Made by a program: the position numbers and the translations under genes. The notes under the pieces are model-generated. The model had not been told where the DNA came from. It saw only the letters and a program-made list of their open reading frames with translations, and ran no database searches. Positions 1 through 11,044 of a stretch of DNA of 64,000 bases are shown here, one piece after another. Source of the DNA: Amorphophallus konjac (taxonomy: Eukaryota > Streptophyta > Magnoliopsida > Alismatales > Araceae); NCBI GenBank assembly GCA_022559845.1, contig CM040118.1, positions 444,662,053 to 444,726,052 of the forward strand, given 5' to 3'. Within the stretch, counting starts at the first letter, position 1, and each line of letters begins with the position of its first letter.

Positions 1-1998
1 CAAAATTTAATAAATGTGAACCCTTACATGTAGACTAATGCATGATCATACTAGAAAATTCCTGCTATTTTTCGCTATCTGTACATGTCTCTAGTTTCTT
101 GATTGGAAATACTCCAATAAATCATGTGTCTGTGATTGTACCTGCCCGGTGCAAATCGTATGACAAAGAATTGATGACTCTTTTTAGGTCGTTAGTTGAA
201 TGAACGCCCCTATACACGGGCGCCAATTAGTGATAAACTGTAAAATTTGAAATGTCTGACATAATTGCTTGAATATTGAAATGACAACATGCACCATGCC
301 CTTTAATTTGATATAAGACGCCCATGACTAGGGCGTTGTTTACTAAATTGAAGCCTTAATGTAAGTCATCATTTTCATAATATCTGAAAATTGAAAATGT
401 TTATAGATTTTATAGAATCTGGATGTAACGACTGAGTGAACAGTCATCATTTACTGAACTGACGACCCTGACAAGGGCGCCAATTCAGAAAATGAAGACT
501 TCAGCTCAGGCATCAATTTACTGATCTCCTGATTTCCTGATTTTCATGGTTTTCTATAACCCTTGACCATGGGTTGAGTGTTGGCACTATATTCTATTCC
601 GTGAGTATAGTCCTATGTTTCACGTTGTCTTATCGATTACCCACTATTTCTCGGTGATAGATGAACTCTCCATGGGACATTCCATTCCTTTGGACTGGTG
701 ACTTTATCATAGAGACCTTTGTAAGACTCTGCTAGCCTTGGATTCCCTCAAGACAGCCGAGCAGGTTGTACCATTAAGACCCATAACACTACTTGATTGC
801 CATGTCACTCTAAAGAAACATGGTATAGTGGCCCTCATGATATGCTATTTGGATGTCATGAGAATATTCTAGATTAATGGAATGGGAAACCATGCCATCA
901 GTGTTCCTTGTGAATTATGTGCCATACTTGTGGAAAGCAATTCTATCTAGCTTATCATGTCCAAGAACGAGCGACCATCTCTATATGAGCGCTTATTCTT
1001 AAATATCATGGCACCTAGTTAGGGAGCTGATTCCACCTAGTTTTAATGCGAATTGTGGTTATACCGTTACTATCGTAGTACGTCCTTACACATCATGTTA
1101 AATCCTTGAGTTTCCATTCCACAAGATCTACCTTAAGGTTCCTACAAGCGTATTCCTTTGAAATTCTATATTGGCTATAACTATAGTAGATGTCAAAAAT
1201 ACATGATCAATGTCGGCACATATAGGGCCCGATCTGGTCCTGGGAGGAGCACCCGAAAGTACTAGTGCCCATGGGAGTTGTAGTGATCACGGTATGGCAT
1301 TGTACCGAAGTGCATGACTAGCTTGATTAGACATTCCACAGTTGTCGTACTTGACTTGACATGACATGACTTGCGTGACCCGGAAAGGGTATTATTTACC
1401 TGTTTGAAATAATAGCCAATTCTTGACATGACATGATCACATGACATGATAACTATATGTGCTTGATTATCTTGCTATATTGACATGAGTTCTTGAAAAG
1501 ACTTGCTAGTTCACTCATTCTCTCTTGTTATACATTCTCTATTGTAGTTTTATGCTAGCATGCATAGCTTATTACATTTCATGTAACATGTAATTTACTT
1601 GAAGCAAGCTAGCTCTTGAGATATAATTCCTACTGAGCGTTCGCTCTCATAGTGTTTTCCCCTTATTTTTCAGGTAAGTCAAAGGATGAAACTCTTTTGG
1701 ATGGGGAAAGTCAAGAGCGATGAGATTAGAGCTACTCCAACTATCCAAGCGTTGTCTAGTCTTGACTTTTCTACATTCTTGAGTCAATCATTGTACTTTT
1801 TCGTTTTATTGAGTCTTAGCACTTTCATTAAGAGGATTGTAATAGAAGTACTTTGAAGGTTTTGATGAAATAAAGGATTGGGTTATCTTTACTCTTGCGC
1901 ACTCTGTCTTTATATCGAATACACTAACGCTCTGATTGACATGATCGATATAAACTCGTCACGCGTCTCCGGGTTCCTTCCACGCTCGGGGCGTGACA
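1..1998 (+). mobile_element. Tekay-type LTR L1, 3' portion (cut by window edge)
   Basis: The segment ends in GGGGCGTGACA at 1998, the same terminus as the Tekay1 and solo LTRs in this window. It carries the box common to these LTRs (1225-1318), the palindrome GAGCGTTCGCTC (1635-1646) and a terminal stretch nearly the same as the end of solo LTR S (TCTGATTGACATGATCGAT). The 5' end lies outside the window, so it may be a solo LTR or the 3' LTR of a full element. It interrupts the second RNase H domain of X0. The five bases after it (GTCTC, 1999-2003) would be the target duplication, but the other copy is not visible. The short open frames inside are not genes. Confidence 0.8.
1225..1318 (+). 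promoter_or_regulatory. Conserved box of Tekay-type LTRs
   Basis: About 90 bp starting GGGCCCGRTCTGGTC, running through CCCGAAAGTACTTGTGCCCA and ending ACCGAAGTRC. The same block occurs at 19452-19544 (solo LTR S), 22713-22803 and 31171-31261 (Tekay1), 42928-43020 and 52622-52714 (Tekay2). It is much better conserved between these LTRs than the sequence around it, which suggests a cis-acting role. That role is inferred; the sequence shows only the conservation. Confidence 0.6.
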
Positions 1999-2937
1999 GT
2001 CTCCTATGATGTTTAAATAGCGCGCGCCTAAGCGGTAGGCATGTTTTAATCCAGCCAGGAGAGCCTCATACTCAGCGATATTATTGGTAGCAGGAAAACG
2101 CAGTTGATATGCAAAGGGAATCGTCACCCCTTCCGGAGTGAGGAGAACAGCACCTATCCCTCGGCCTTGAGAGTTGAGTGGACCGTCAAAGTGTAGAGAC
2201 CAAAAGGGATGATGGGTAAGAACAGAGATATGCTCATCAGGGAAATCATCCTGAATAGAGTCCGTGTAGGGGATAGGAAGATGGGCGAGATGCTCAGCGA
2301 TGGCATATCCTTTGATTGCCTTCTGAATGACAAACGTGATATCAAACTGAGAGAGGAAGCTCTGCCAGCGAGCTAACCTACTAGAAATGATAGGTTTTTC
2401 TAAGAGATAGCGAATCGGGTTCATTCTAGAGATCAACCTAACTGGGTGGGCTAGAAAATAGTGTTTTAGTTTCTGAGGTACCCACACTAAGGTGGCACAA
2501 GTCTTTTCCATGGCAGTGTATTTGGTCTCTGCCGGGTTAAATAATCTGGAGAGGTAATAAGCTGCCCGCTCTTTGCCTTCGTCGTCCACCTGTGCCAAGA
2601 TAGCTCCTAGGGAGTCCTCAATAACAGAAATGTATAGGATCGGGGGTTTCCCAGGGACTGGAGGTTGTAAAACCGGGGGATTAGATAAATATTCCTTCAA
2701 ATCTACATAGGCATTTTGATAGTCTTCATTCCATTTAAATTTGACCCCTGCCTTTAGCAATTCATAAAACAGGCGACACCTCTGAGAATGTTGGGATATA
2801 AATCTTCTAATGAATTGTAAACGTCTAATCAATCCTCGAAGTTCCGTGATATTCTTAGGCGGAGGCATTTCCATGACGGCCTTTGCTTTATTAGGATCGA
2901 TTTGAATCCCCCGTTTGCTAGCTATGAAGCCTAGCAA
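1999..2937 (-). pseudogene. pol: X0 pol: end of RT and the two RNase H domains (Tat/Ogre type)
   Basis: Minus-strand frame following the RT fragment and displaced from it by a one-base shift near 2980-2990. It starts with the RT thumb (KLLGFIASKRGIQIDPNKAK), then the connection region (ELRGLIRRLQFIRRFISQHS) and the ordinary gypsy RNase H (LGAILAQVDDEGKERAAYYL). After that comes a second, archaeal-type RNase H (FDGPLNSQGRGIGAVLLTPE, then TNNIAEYEALLAGLKHAYRL). Two RNase H domains in tandem are the hallmark of Tat-lineage gypsy elements. The second domain is cut at 1998 by LTR L1, so integrase is not in the window. This is a dead copy. Confidence 0.85.
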
Positions 2938-3893
2938 CTTCCCTGAAGAGACTCCAAAAACACACTTCTTAGGATCATTTTTAACTGGTACTCTTTGGCT
3001 CTCTGGAGCACCTTAGCCAGAATGGCGGGGTGTTCTTCTTTGGTCCTCGACTTCACCAATATGTCATCCACGTAAGCTTCCATGTAAACATGCATCATGT
3101 CATGGAATATAGCCATCATCGCCCTTTGATAAGTGGCAACCGCGTTCTTCAAACCAAACGGCATAACCACATAGCAATATGTACCCCAAGGCGTGGTGAA
3201 GGAGGTTTTCTCTTGATCTTCCAGAGCAAGGCGGATTTGGTTATATCCTGAATAGCCATCCATGAATGACAATGCTTCGTACCCGGTGGTGTTGTCCACC
3301 AAAACATCTATGTGAGGCAGCGGGAAATCATCCTTGGGACATGCTTTGTTAAGATCCCTGAAATCAATGCAAATGGGCACCTTTCCATCCTTCTTGATGA
3401 CATGGACTATGTTCGCCACCCACTGGGGATATAAAATGACTCTAATAAATATGGCCTTGAATAATTTATCTATCTCTTCCTTAATCCTTAAGGCCATGTG
3501 GGGGTGAAATCTTCTTGACCTTTGTTTCACGGGTGTTGCCCTTGGCTTAAGCACCAATCGATGTTCCACCAAAGAGGGGTCAAGACCTGGCATGTCCTCG
3601 TAAGACCAGGCGAAAGAATCGCTATACTCCCTTAAGACCTTAATTAAATCTTCTTCAACCCTTGGAGGGAGATTAGCGGCAATAATGATGGGCCTGGGGT
3701 CTTCTTTGGTTCCTAGATTTATTTCTTTTGTAGGTTCATCCACCGCCGACGACAGTTCATCGAATCTCTTTAATCATGTGCATACAGATCGGTGGTGTCA
3801 TCTACGTCGCTGTCCTCACCATCAACCGGGTCTTTTTCATCCATGATTTCATAAACACTTAACCCGTCGTCACTCAACACCCCTTCTTGCTCC
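2931..3893 (-). pseudogene. pol: X0 pol: acidic linker and reverse transcriptase (Tat/Ogre type)
   Basis: The 270-codon frame (3743 to 2931) holds an RT core: FAWSYEDMPGLDPSLVEH at the entry, CIDFRDLNKACPKDDFPLPH, SFMDGYSGYNQIRLA, VVMPFGLKNAVATYQRAM, and the catalytic YVDD at 3063-3074. This wording is typical of the Ogre/Tat branch. Upstream (3744-3893) is an acidic stretch in a shifted frame (DEKDPVDGEDSDVDDTTDLY), the kind of linker found before RT in Ogre-like elements. At least two frameshifts (near 3755 and near 2985) make it non-functional. No gag or recognisable protease lies between it and the primer-site-like sequence at 4858, so X0 has lost that part. Confidence 0.85.
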
Positions 3894-4838
3894 TCATCTT
3901 CTTCTATGCTCTGGGCACTTCAGAAGAGCATGACATCGCTGAGCTAGATCCTGCAGGAACCTATCAGGAATAGATTTAGAATGACGCGCAAGTGGGCATG
4001 GCTCAGGTGAGGAAGGGTTTGACGACCTAGAACAGGACCCTACTTCTATAGACCTAACAGACTCTACTTCCCTAGACTCGATGGACCCTACGTCTAACCT
4101 AGGAGAAAGAAAATCTAATGGGAAGGAGGCAGCAGGGGCCTCATGCCCCTGGGAGGAGGATGGAGAAAAGATAGCGTAATCTTCCACTGAGATCTCTATT
4201 TCAAATTTGGCATTTTTTTTTGGAGGGGATCAGTGGAGATCATGTAGCAAGAGGGAGAGGAAGGTGGAGGAGGGAGCCTGAGAGGGTACTTGGAGGGACA
4301 GAAAATGTCGAGGAAAGGATCAGAGGAGGAGAAGAATGGAGTAGACAGATCAATCGGAGGACAGCAATCACAAGTTCTGATGATGAGGAAATCAGTGGGG
4401 ATTTGGAATAGCATTAGATCAATCATAATGGGAGGTGAATGGGGTAAAAAATCCAACTGCTGGAAGAGGGACATAAGACGGGAGGGAGACCAAGTAAAGA
4501 TGACGGGTGAGCTCCCCCTTTCCCGTGGACGGTATGCTGGCTTCTTCGGCTGATAACATATAGGTCGTACCTCCTGACTTTCTTCTTCATAAAATAACCT
4601 TTTAAATGCATGGCTACAATCAATCATATCATCAACAAGCGCTTTGGCCAATAATGGTGGACCGGCAAATATATGAGTTGCCTCTTCTTCTTTCTTAGGC
4701 TGACTCGGCTGTGCTTTTAACGTGCCGGGCTGGAGAGGGCCTTTGATAAAATGCTGGCGGTAGTCCCATGTCAAGGGCCCAGAATCGCCCAAGATTGAGA
4801 ATGAAGACTCTTGATAGCCGAGGCCCCTCCTATTCATC
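3894..4838 (-). other. X0 leader region with two unrecognised frames
   Basis: Between the primer-site-like sequence and RT there are two minus-strand open frames. One runs about 214 codons (4837 to 4196); the other runs 97 codons (4187 to 3894) and is in the RT phase. The first contains HIFAGPPLLAKALVDDMIDC and a stretch rich in Lys, Glu and Pro; the second is Ser/Pro-rich. I recognise no domain and no zinc knuckle. They may be remnants of the protein upstream of RT, joined by an internal deletion that removed gag, or chance open frames. Confidence 0.35.
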
Positions 4839-4840
4839 TT

Positions 4841-4858
4841 TCTTCCTTTGGATCGCCA
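4841..4858 (-). other. Primer-binding-site-like sequence of X0
   Basis: On the minus strand TGGCGATC follows TTTTT directly after the end of LTR A. The 13-base block GATCGCCAAAAAA (plus strand) is identical at the X1 primer site (41040-41050), and the adjoining LTR ends are alike (TGTGGGTGT against TGGGGGTGT). Only the first eight bases agree with the X1 site, so tRNA identity is not assigned. Confidence 0.5.
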
Positions 4859-4865
4859 AAAAAGC

Positions 4866-5944
4866 TGTGGGTGTAGAAATGTGGAGCGTGGCGTCACAAG
4901 TCACATGAACAAGCATGTGTATGGGTGATAACATAATGTGCCAATCAAGTGAACATCATGAACATGTGACTATGAAAACATGGTAGAAAGATCATATAAG
5001 AATGAAAAGGCAATAAAAGATGTAGAAGAATATCGTGATAGCCACCAAGGAAAGACAACACCAAAGGATATGAAAGAAGACTATGTGCGTTGTGTACCTT
5101 GGAAAAAGAAGATGATCGCGCTAAATATAAGTAGTGTGGGGACAATATGGATTACCTCTCCTTGCCTTCCAGCCGGCTATAAGGTAAGGGCCTCACTTTC
5201 CATGCTTTCCTGTGAAACAAAGACAACACAAGAGGTAAAACCCATTAGAAAATGCTAAGTGTAGAAATATGACCAAGTGCATAAAGTAGCATGAAAGATT
5301 AAGGGCAAACTTACCGGGGGAGTGTTTTTAACCCCTGTGGAAGGGTGCAAATAATAGGTGTGTATATTGTGATGAGATTAAAATGCAGAGATTCATTTAA
5401 TATTCCACAATTAACAAAGATAAATAAGGTGCAAACAGTGCAAATTGGGTGCAAAGACTGATGAAAATAGTAGGGCAAACGAAGTCCAAATAAGAAGAAA
5501 ATTGGGATGACAGAAGACTTGAATGTTGTGAAGAAGTAGGAATAAGAATCACTCCAAAAGGAGGTCGGGATAGAAAGTTATGACACCGGAGATTTGGGGA
5601 AAAAACGCAAACAATGCAGAAAATGTAGAACAGTGCACAAATCGAACCTAAAGAATGATGAATATCTTACGGAATAAGACACCAAAAAAGGAAAGAGAGG
5701 ATGCTATGGAAATGTGGGAATATTGTGGTGAAATCAGGGCAAAAGAAGGGTTTAAAACGGGGAGGACAACAGTGAAAAACGGGGTGGAAAACATAAGAAA
5801 ATAATGGGGTGCAGAACATGACAGAACAGAGACTAAGTGTGAAAACAGAATGAAAGTGCAAAACTTATGGATAAATATATGTATGAAGATGACGACATAA
5901 TGAGCTCAAAATCAAGGAAAACAAGGATTATAGTTCCCTTAGGA
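4866..5944 (-). mobile_element. LTR A of the X (Tat/Ogre-like) array, left segment
   Basis: This segment begins with TGTGGGTGT at the X0 primer side and is cut at 5944 by solo LTR S, whose target duplication TAGGA is at 5940-5944 and 32432-32436. It continues at 32437 and ends in GTGTGAACA at 33543, for about 2.19 kb in all. It is AT-rich with no convincing gene. It aligns only weakly with LTR B, which is shorter, so the two are old or belong to different subfamilies. Confidence 0.55.
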
Positions 5945-7208
5945 TGTAGCACCCCAGGTAAATAATAAGGTATAAATATGTTCTAAATAAATTAAACTTG
6001 TATAAGTAGGCCAATAGAAATAATAAGGGCCTTAACCCAAAACCCATGGTACAAGTTTTTGACCCACTTGTATATGAATACATACCTATGTAAAACAATA
6101 TGTATTATGTGCTTAAAAGAGAACCCCATACATACATATATAAACCCCAAATATATTACAATGTATATAAGTAAACCCACTTATATATATATATATACAT
6201 GTATATAATACAATGTATATAATCCTTATGGATATTATGGGCCTAAACCCGTAGGAAGACCCAAAATGTGTAAACATAAAACATGGGCTATTGCCCACAC
6301 ATGCATTCAGCAAAACCCATAAACCCATCGAAGCCTTAAATGCCATATATATTACAATACATATATGTTACACCCACAGTATGTATTATGGGCCTTAACA
6401 TCTATACACAGCAAGCCAACCAATATAATATATGTAAAGGTTAAAAGCCCAACCCAACAGGCTTCGACGTCGCTTGCATGAGGTAGCCTAAGATATTTTG
6501 GGCAAGCGACGGTGGGAATTAGCAAGGCACGTAACTTTCGAATAAAGCATGGTAGGGTGAGAAAACCATTTCTATTGATGGCCTTCGAACCTTCCAGAAT
6601 GCCCACCCCCCTATAAAATCAACCCAGAACCGAACTAGCAAGCTGCTGCTGTGTTCGAGGGAGGGAGATCCTACTGCTGCGGTTCTCTTCACCGCTTGAA
6701 GACGTGCGAGCATTCTTCCTCCTTTCACTACGACCGTGAAGAGGCGTGCGGCTTCATCCTTCCGTTGTGTACGTCAAAAACATGGAAGTTCTTCATCCTC
6801 TGCTACCTCCTGTGATGTGAAGAAGTTACGGAAGGCTTCTTCCTCCTGCGACGTTCTTTCCGACTGCCTTCATCCTCTTGCTAGAAGGGCCCGTACCCTT
6901 CATCCTCTGCGTCCTTAAGATTCTTAGCTACTTCGACGTCAACTCTAAGGTAGGTTTTCTCAAGTTACGTAGCCCAAACAAGTTAACTAGCCTTAAGATC
7001 ATGCATGTAGGTGTTTTCTCTCCTAAGTAAAAACTTATTAACAACTAAATCTTGCATGATCCCTGCACGTTCCATGATTTCATGTGACTTTTACATGCAT
7101 GGTTTTACGTTGATACATTTTACGTGAAAGTTAACATAGATTAAAAAATTTCTAATCAAGTAAATTTATTTCAAAAATTTCTGATAAATATATTCTTGAG
7201 ATTCTCAC
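5945..7208 (+). mobile_element. Solo LTR S, segment 1 of 3 (Tekay type)
   Basis: The LTR starts TGTAGCACCCCAGG at 5945 and ends GGGGCGTGACA at 32431, flanked by TAGGA on both sides (5940-5944, 32432-32436). The base sequence before it is not a polypurine tract and no primer site follows its end. It is therefore a solo LTR left by recombination between the two LTRs of a former element. Without its insertions it is about 3.09 kb. R splits it at 7208 and Tekay1 at 19816. Short frames at 6100-6920 are chance. A (TA)n run lies near 6182-6196. Confidence 0.9.
6611..6618 (+). promoter_or_regulatory. TATA box of solo LTR S
   Basis: CTATAAAA sits about 670 bp into the LTR and is followed by a C/T-rich stretch and a GC-richer block, as expected at an LTR transcription start. 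It is a candidate from sequence only. Confidence 0.45.
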
Positions 7209-7986
7209 TGAAGAGGCGTGATCTTGCGCGGGTCCTGAGTGGGCAAGCGGATCACCGGATTGTGAACTGCAAGAAAAGGGAAACGTATTAGGGGGCCCAG
7301 GGATGAGTCTCTAGGGAAAACCCTCCGATGCTTAAGTCAGTAGAGCTATGGTGGGAGCAATATAGGGAGGAAGTAGCTTCTGCGCGAGATCCCTCTCCAC
7401 CAGAAGGGTGAAGTGGTTCCTGCTCAGGGGTTAGGGAGTGAGGTTGCCCCTCCCCTTTTTACCAGAGGGTATCCTTCATTTAAATAGTGCGTCGTCTTCA
7501 AGAGTCCTGTAAGTCAAGAGGTTTCAGGCGGGAGTTACGTCCTCATCAGGGGATCGTTACGTCCTCATCGTGGGCTCTTCATGACCTTGGGAGATCGTGG
7601 CGCCCTTATCCCACTGAACTCCTACTTATAAAGGACTGCCAACGGATGCATGGATAAGTGTTTGTCAGTTGATCCAAGCATGAGAAGCGCCAGCCCTACC
7701 CGGGCGATGGGCATAGCTCAGACGTAGTCAGATCAGAGTGGGCGCGTAGTGCCTGCCCTTATCTCGGTGGGGAGATGGTTCGGGCGTGGGCCTTCCTCCG
7801 TTCTGTCGTTCGGGCCTTCCGAGCCTTAGGGCCGCCGAGGAAGGATGGGTCCCCGAATGATCTTTATTGGGCTTTCCTGCCGAAGTGGGCCCTAGAGGGC
7901 TGTCACTTGGATGAGCTGGGCCTCATTCGCTCCGAATAGGCCTAGTTCGGCTGCTCTTAATTGGGCTACAGAAATCCCCCTCTCCA
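7209..7986 (-). repeat. 3' LTR of R
   Basis: This is a direct repeat of 17725-18502. It begins TGAAGAGGCG and ends CTCTCCA on the plus strand. It holds a TATA-like stretch on the minus strand at 7623-7633 (CTTTATAAGTAGG); in the other LTR the matching place reads CTTTATGAG. Confidence 0.95.
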
Positions 7987-8002
7987 CTTGTCCCCCTCCT
8001 AC
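7987..8002 (-). other. Polypurine tract of R
   Basis: The minus strand reads AGTAGGAGGGGGACAAG directly before the 3' LTR. This is the expected plus-strand DNA priming site and it fixes both the LTR edge and the orientation. Confidence 0.85.
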
Positions 8003-8294
8003 TCCCGAGCCAAAGTAGGCTCGGTAGAGTAGTTCATCTAGGGTTTAGGACCAGCGTGGCTCGGGTGGGTGGATATCTGGCGGTGTTATGAAGCCACGTG
8101 TCGTGGTCACCTGGGCCCGTAATAATTGTAATCCTGACAGATTTGAAATGAAGGGGCCCCCTTTTCTCGGAGGTCGGAACGACGCGCCGCCTCCCACGTG
8201 GGTTTATAGGCGTTGGGCGCTGGTTGTCATCCCAGACTCTTTCCATTGTTAGGGTTTTGGCTCTCCTTCGCTTCTTGCTTTTGAGGGCTCTTCG

Positions 8295-11038
8295 ATGCGC
8301 CGTGAGGACACGATGGAGGAGCAGAAGCTAGCGGCGGCGTTTGAGGAGTTGGCGGGGATATCCGCGGAGGCGGTCCGGCAGCTTCCTCCTCCCTCAGAGT
8401 CTTCGAGGTCTCGAGAGAGTTCCTCTTCAAGTTCTTCCTCGAAATCCATGGCGGGCCAGCGTTCGGGTGCCGAGGAGTGGGATGACGAGCTGGCAGTGAG
8501 AGTGCCGGTCCCGAACTACAGCGAGTTGGGGGAAGCCGATGTGAAGAGGCTAGAGCATCAGTTTCGCCTGCCCCACAAGTATAGCTTCGCCCCGGTGGCT
8601 CCGCACGAGACGAGTTTGGATTCTCACACTGGCCATATCTGCACTTTCCTCCTGGCATGGAAGGGCGGGTTCCGCCTTCCCTTAGAGTCCTTCGTCCTCA
8701 CGCTCCTCGGCTTTTTTCGGTTGGCACCCATCCAGCTGGTAGCCAACTCCTACCTCCTCCTTTCTGCCTTTCGCATCCTCTGCCGCCAATGTGGGATTCC
8801 CCCTTCCGTGGACCTCTTCCATTATTTCTTCGAACAGAAGGTGCATCCGTCAGCCGGGAAGGGTTTTTACTTTATCCAGGCGAGGAGGAACAGGAGTTGC
8901 ATCTCTTTGGCGGCGAAGGATTCTTCGCATAAGGGGTGGAAGACCCAATTCTTCTGGGTGGGGATAAACTTGGTGGAGGAAACCTGGAGGTGCCAGGTAA
9001 TGCCTAATTTCCACCCGAATATCCCTCCAAGATAGGACGAGTTCCCTCCTCCTGTGGAGGAGTATGCTGCCACCCTGTTGAGAAATCGCTAGTCCACCGA
9101 GGAACTGGTGACGCCGGAGAACATAGAGCGGTGTCTTCTTACACGGCTGCATCGGTCGGGCTCAGGTGCCACCACTTAGACCCTCCTTCGGATGTGGGGG
9201 TCATTTTTCTTTTCTTGATCACACCTTCTTCTTTGTGCAGACACCAGGTGGGAACCTCTGAAGGAGGCCACTGAGGTGGTCGATCTTTGCGGTGACTCGG
9301 CTGCCGAGGAGCCGAGCGTTCCTGAGGGTCGCCCCCAAGCCCGAGATAAGGGCAAGGGCGTGGCCTTAGGGGGGCTTCCAGGTCACGCGGAGCGAAGCGC
9401 AAGGATCCCGTCGAGGACAGGTTGCGGGACGCCGTGAAGGACAAGAAGCGGGCCAGGAAGGCTGGGATCGTCCCTGCCCTCGGAGGCGATTCTGGATCGG
9501 CGGTGCTCCCCTCTCCCGAGCGAGATAGGGCCGACCCTATCGAGTCAGCTCTCCCATCTGCCGAGTGAGAGGGGGTCGAGGAGGCCAGGGGCGCTCTGGA
9601 GGGTGATGGTGACGGATCGGCTCTCCCCTCGGCGGGAACAGAGGGGGTCGAAGTTGAAGAAGCGGCAGCCGGAGCTGGGGCGTCGATCGAGGCGGGCGGT
9701 ATCTCGGGCAGTGACGCGCGGGCCGGGTCGGTCGAGGTTGGGGGTTCACCTGCGGAGGCGTCGCAGCCCCAACCGATCGTGGTGCGCGGAGCGGCCCGGG
9801 TCGGGAGTGGTGCCGGGTCGATCGAGGTCGGGGGTTCGCCTGCGGAGGCGTCACAACCCTAACCGACCATGGTGCGTGGAGCGGCCGAGTCCGCAACTCT
9901 ATCTGGGCCATCCGGCGAGGCGTCAGATGCGGACAGGGTACCCATGCCGATGGCTCTGGAAAGGCTCGGCGTCTCGAGCACTTTATATCAGCTTTGTCGT
10001 GGCGTAGCCGCGAGGGTGAAAGGGGGAGACAGGCATCATTCCCCGCCCGGGGTCCTTGACATAATTATAGAGGGCGGCCTGATCATGGCCCAGATGGGGG
10101 CTACAATGGCGGAGACCTACACTCGGTCGGATTCAGAGTGGTCGAAGCTTGCTTGGACCCTTGGAGGGTGTGAAAGGAAGCTGGCCTGACTCACTGGGGA
10201 GCATGAGGGGCTCCGGCGGGAGTTCTCCGCAATCAGAGAGTTGTCGCGGTCGAGTCGGCTGGAGGTTGGAGCGCTGACCAAGGAGCTATCCAAGGCCCGG
10301 GAATCGCTCGAGAGGAAGAGTAAACTCCTTGAGGAGGAGCGCCTTCTTCGTGCCGAGCTGGACGGCCGTTGGGAAGCCGAGCGCGCCGAGCTGGTGGATC
10401 GGGCGGAGGCAGCAGAGCAGCTTCGTTTGGAGACCGAAGCCGACCGAGCTGAGGCGGAGGAGTGATCGGCTGAGGCCGAGGAGTGGGTGGCCGGATCCGA
10501 GCGGAAGTTGGCCGAGGCAGAGAAGCGATCGGCGGAGGCCGAGGAGCGGGCGACCGAGGTGGAGCGGGGACTAGCCGAGGCGGAGCGGGAGAAGGTCGAG
10601 CTCGCTGGTAGGGTGGGACTGGCCAGGGCGGAGGCGATAGAGCAATACAAATGCTCAGAGGCCTATATGGTCGACCTGCAGGAAGCCACCCTTCCCTACT
10701 ACGAGTCAGCACTTCGCCGAGGTATCCGCAAAGGATTCAAGCAGGGTTACCGCCGGGTGATGGCTTATGCTGGGGACCAGGATTCTGGGATCGACCTCCC
10801 CTCCGGCCAACGCTATGACTCGGACCTGTCGTCTTCCAGCTCCTCTGCGTCGGACGAGGAAGGTCCAGAGGGCTCTCTTCCTGAGGGGTCGCCAACTCCG
10901 ATTGCCTCGGGAGGGCTCGCGACCGAGATAGTTCCCGCGCAGGCGGGGTCAGTGCCAGGGTCGGCCGTCGCCGAGGGTACCGGGGGCGGACCGCATGTGC
11001 CTTCCCTTCCCGAGCTTCAAAGTGGGCCAGAGGCCTGA
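8295..11038 (+). pseudogene. Antisense accessory gene of R: gypsy-type transposon domain plus coiled coil
   Basis: This gene lies between pol and the 3' LTR of R but on the opposite strand. The first exon opens with a Ser-rich acidic segment (residues 1-75). It then carries a domain at about residues 105-222 (TFLLAWKGGFRLPLESFVLT, CRQCGIPPSVDLFHYFFEQK, GWKTQFFWVGINL) that I assign to the plant family called putative gypsy type transposon (Pfam PF04195). A 75-bp intron (9166-9240) follows. The second part ends in a long Glu/Ala/Arg coiled coil (10187-10640) and an acidic Ser-rich tail. In-frame stops at 9034, 9091, 10187 and 10463 and a shift near 9380-9550 break it. Accessory antisense genes are known in Tat elements such as Grande; the role is unknown. 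Confidence 0.75.
9166..9240 (+). other. Intron in the antisense gene of R
   Basis: The boundary reads TCAG|GTGCC, and the intron ends in a pyrimidine run and TTTGTGCAG|ACACC. Removing 75 bp joins the two frames in phase 1, giving HRSGS followed by a new codon and TRWEPLKEATEVVDL. The intron contains an in-frame stop, so unspliced reading would terminate. Confidence 0.6.
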
Positions 11039-11044
11039 TATATC

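Noticed and set aside
6100..6918. Several 60-80 codon frames in solo LTR S
   Set aside because: Located in LTR sequence around the TATA box, without domains, and on both strands.
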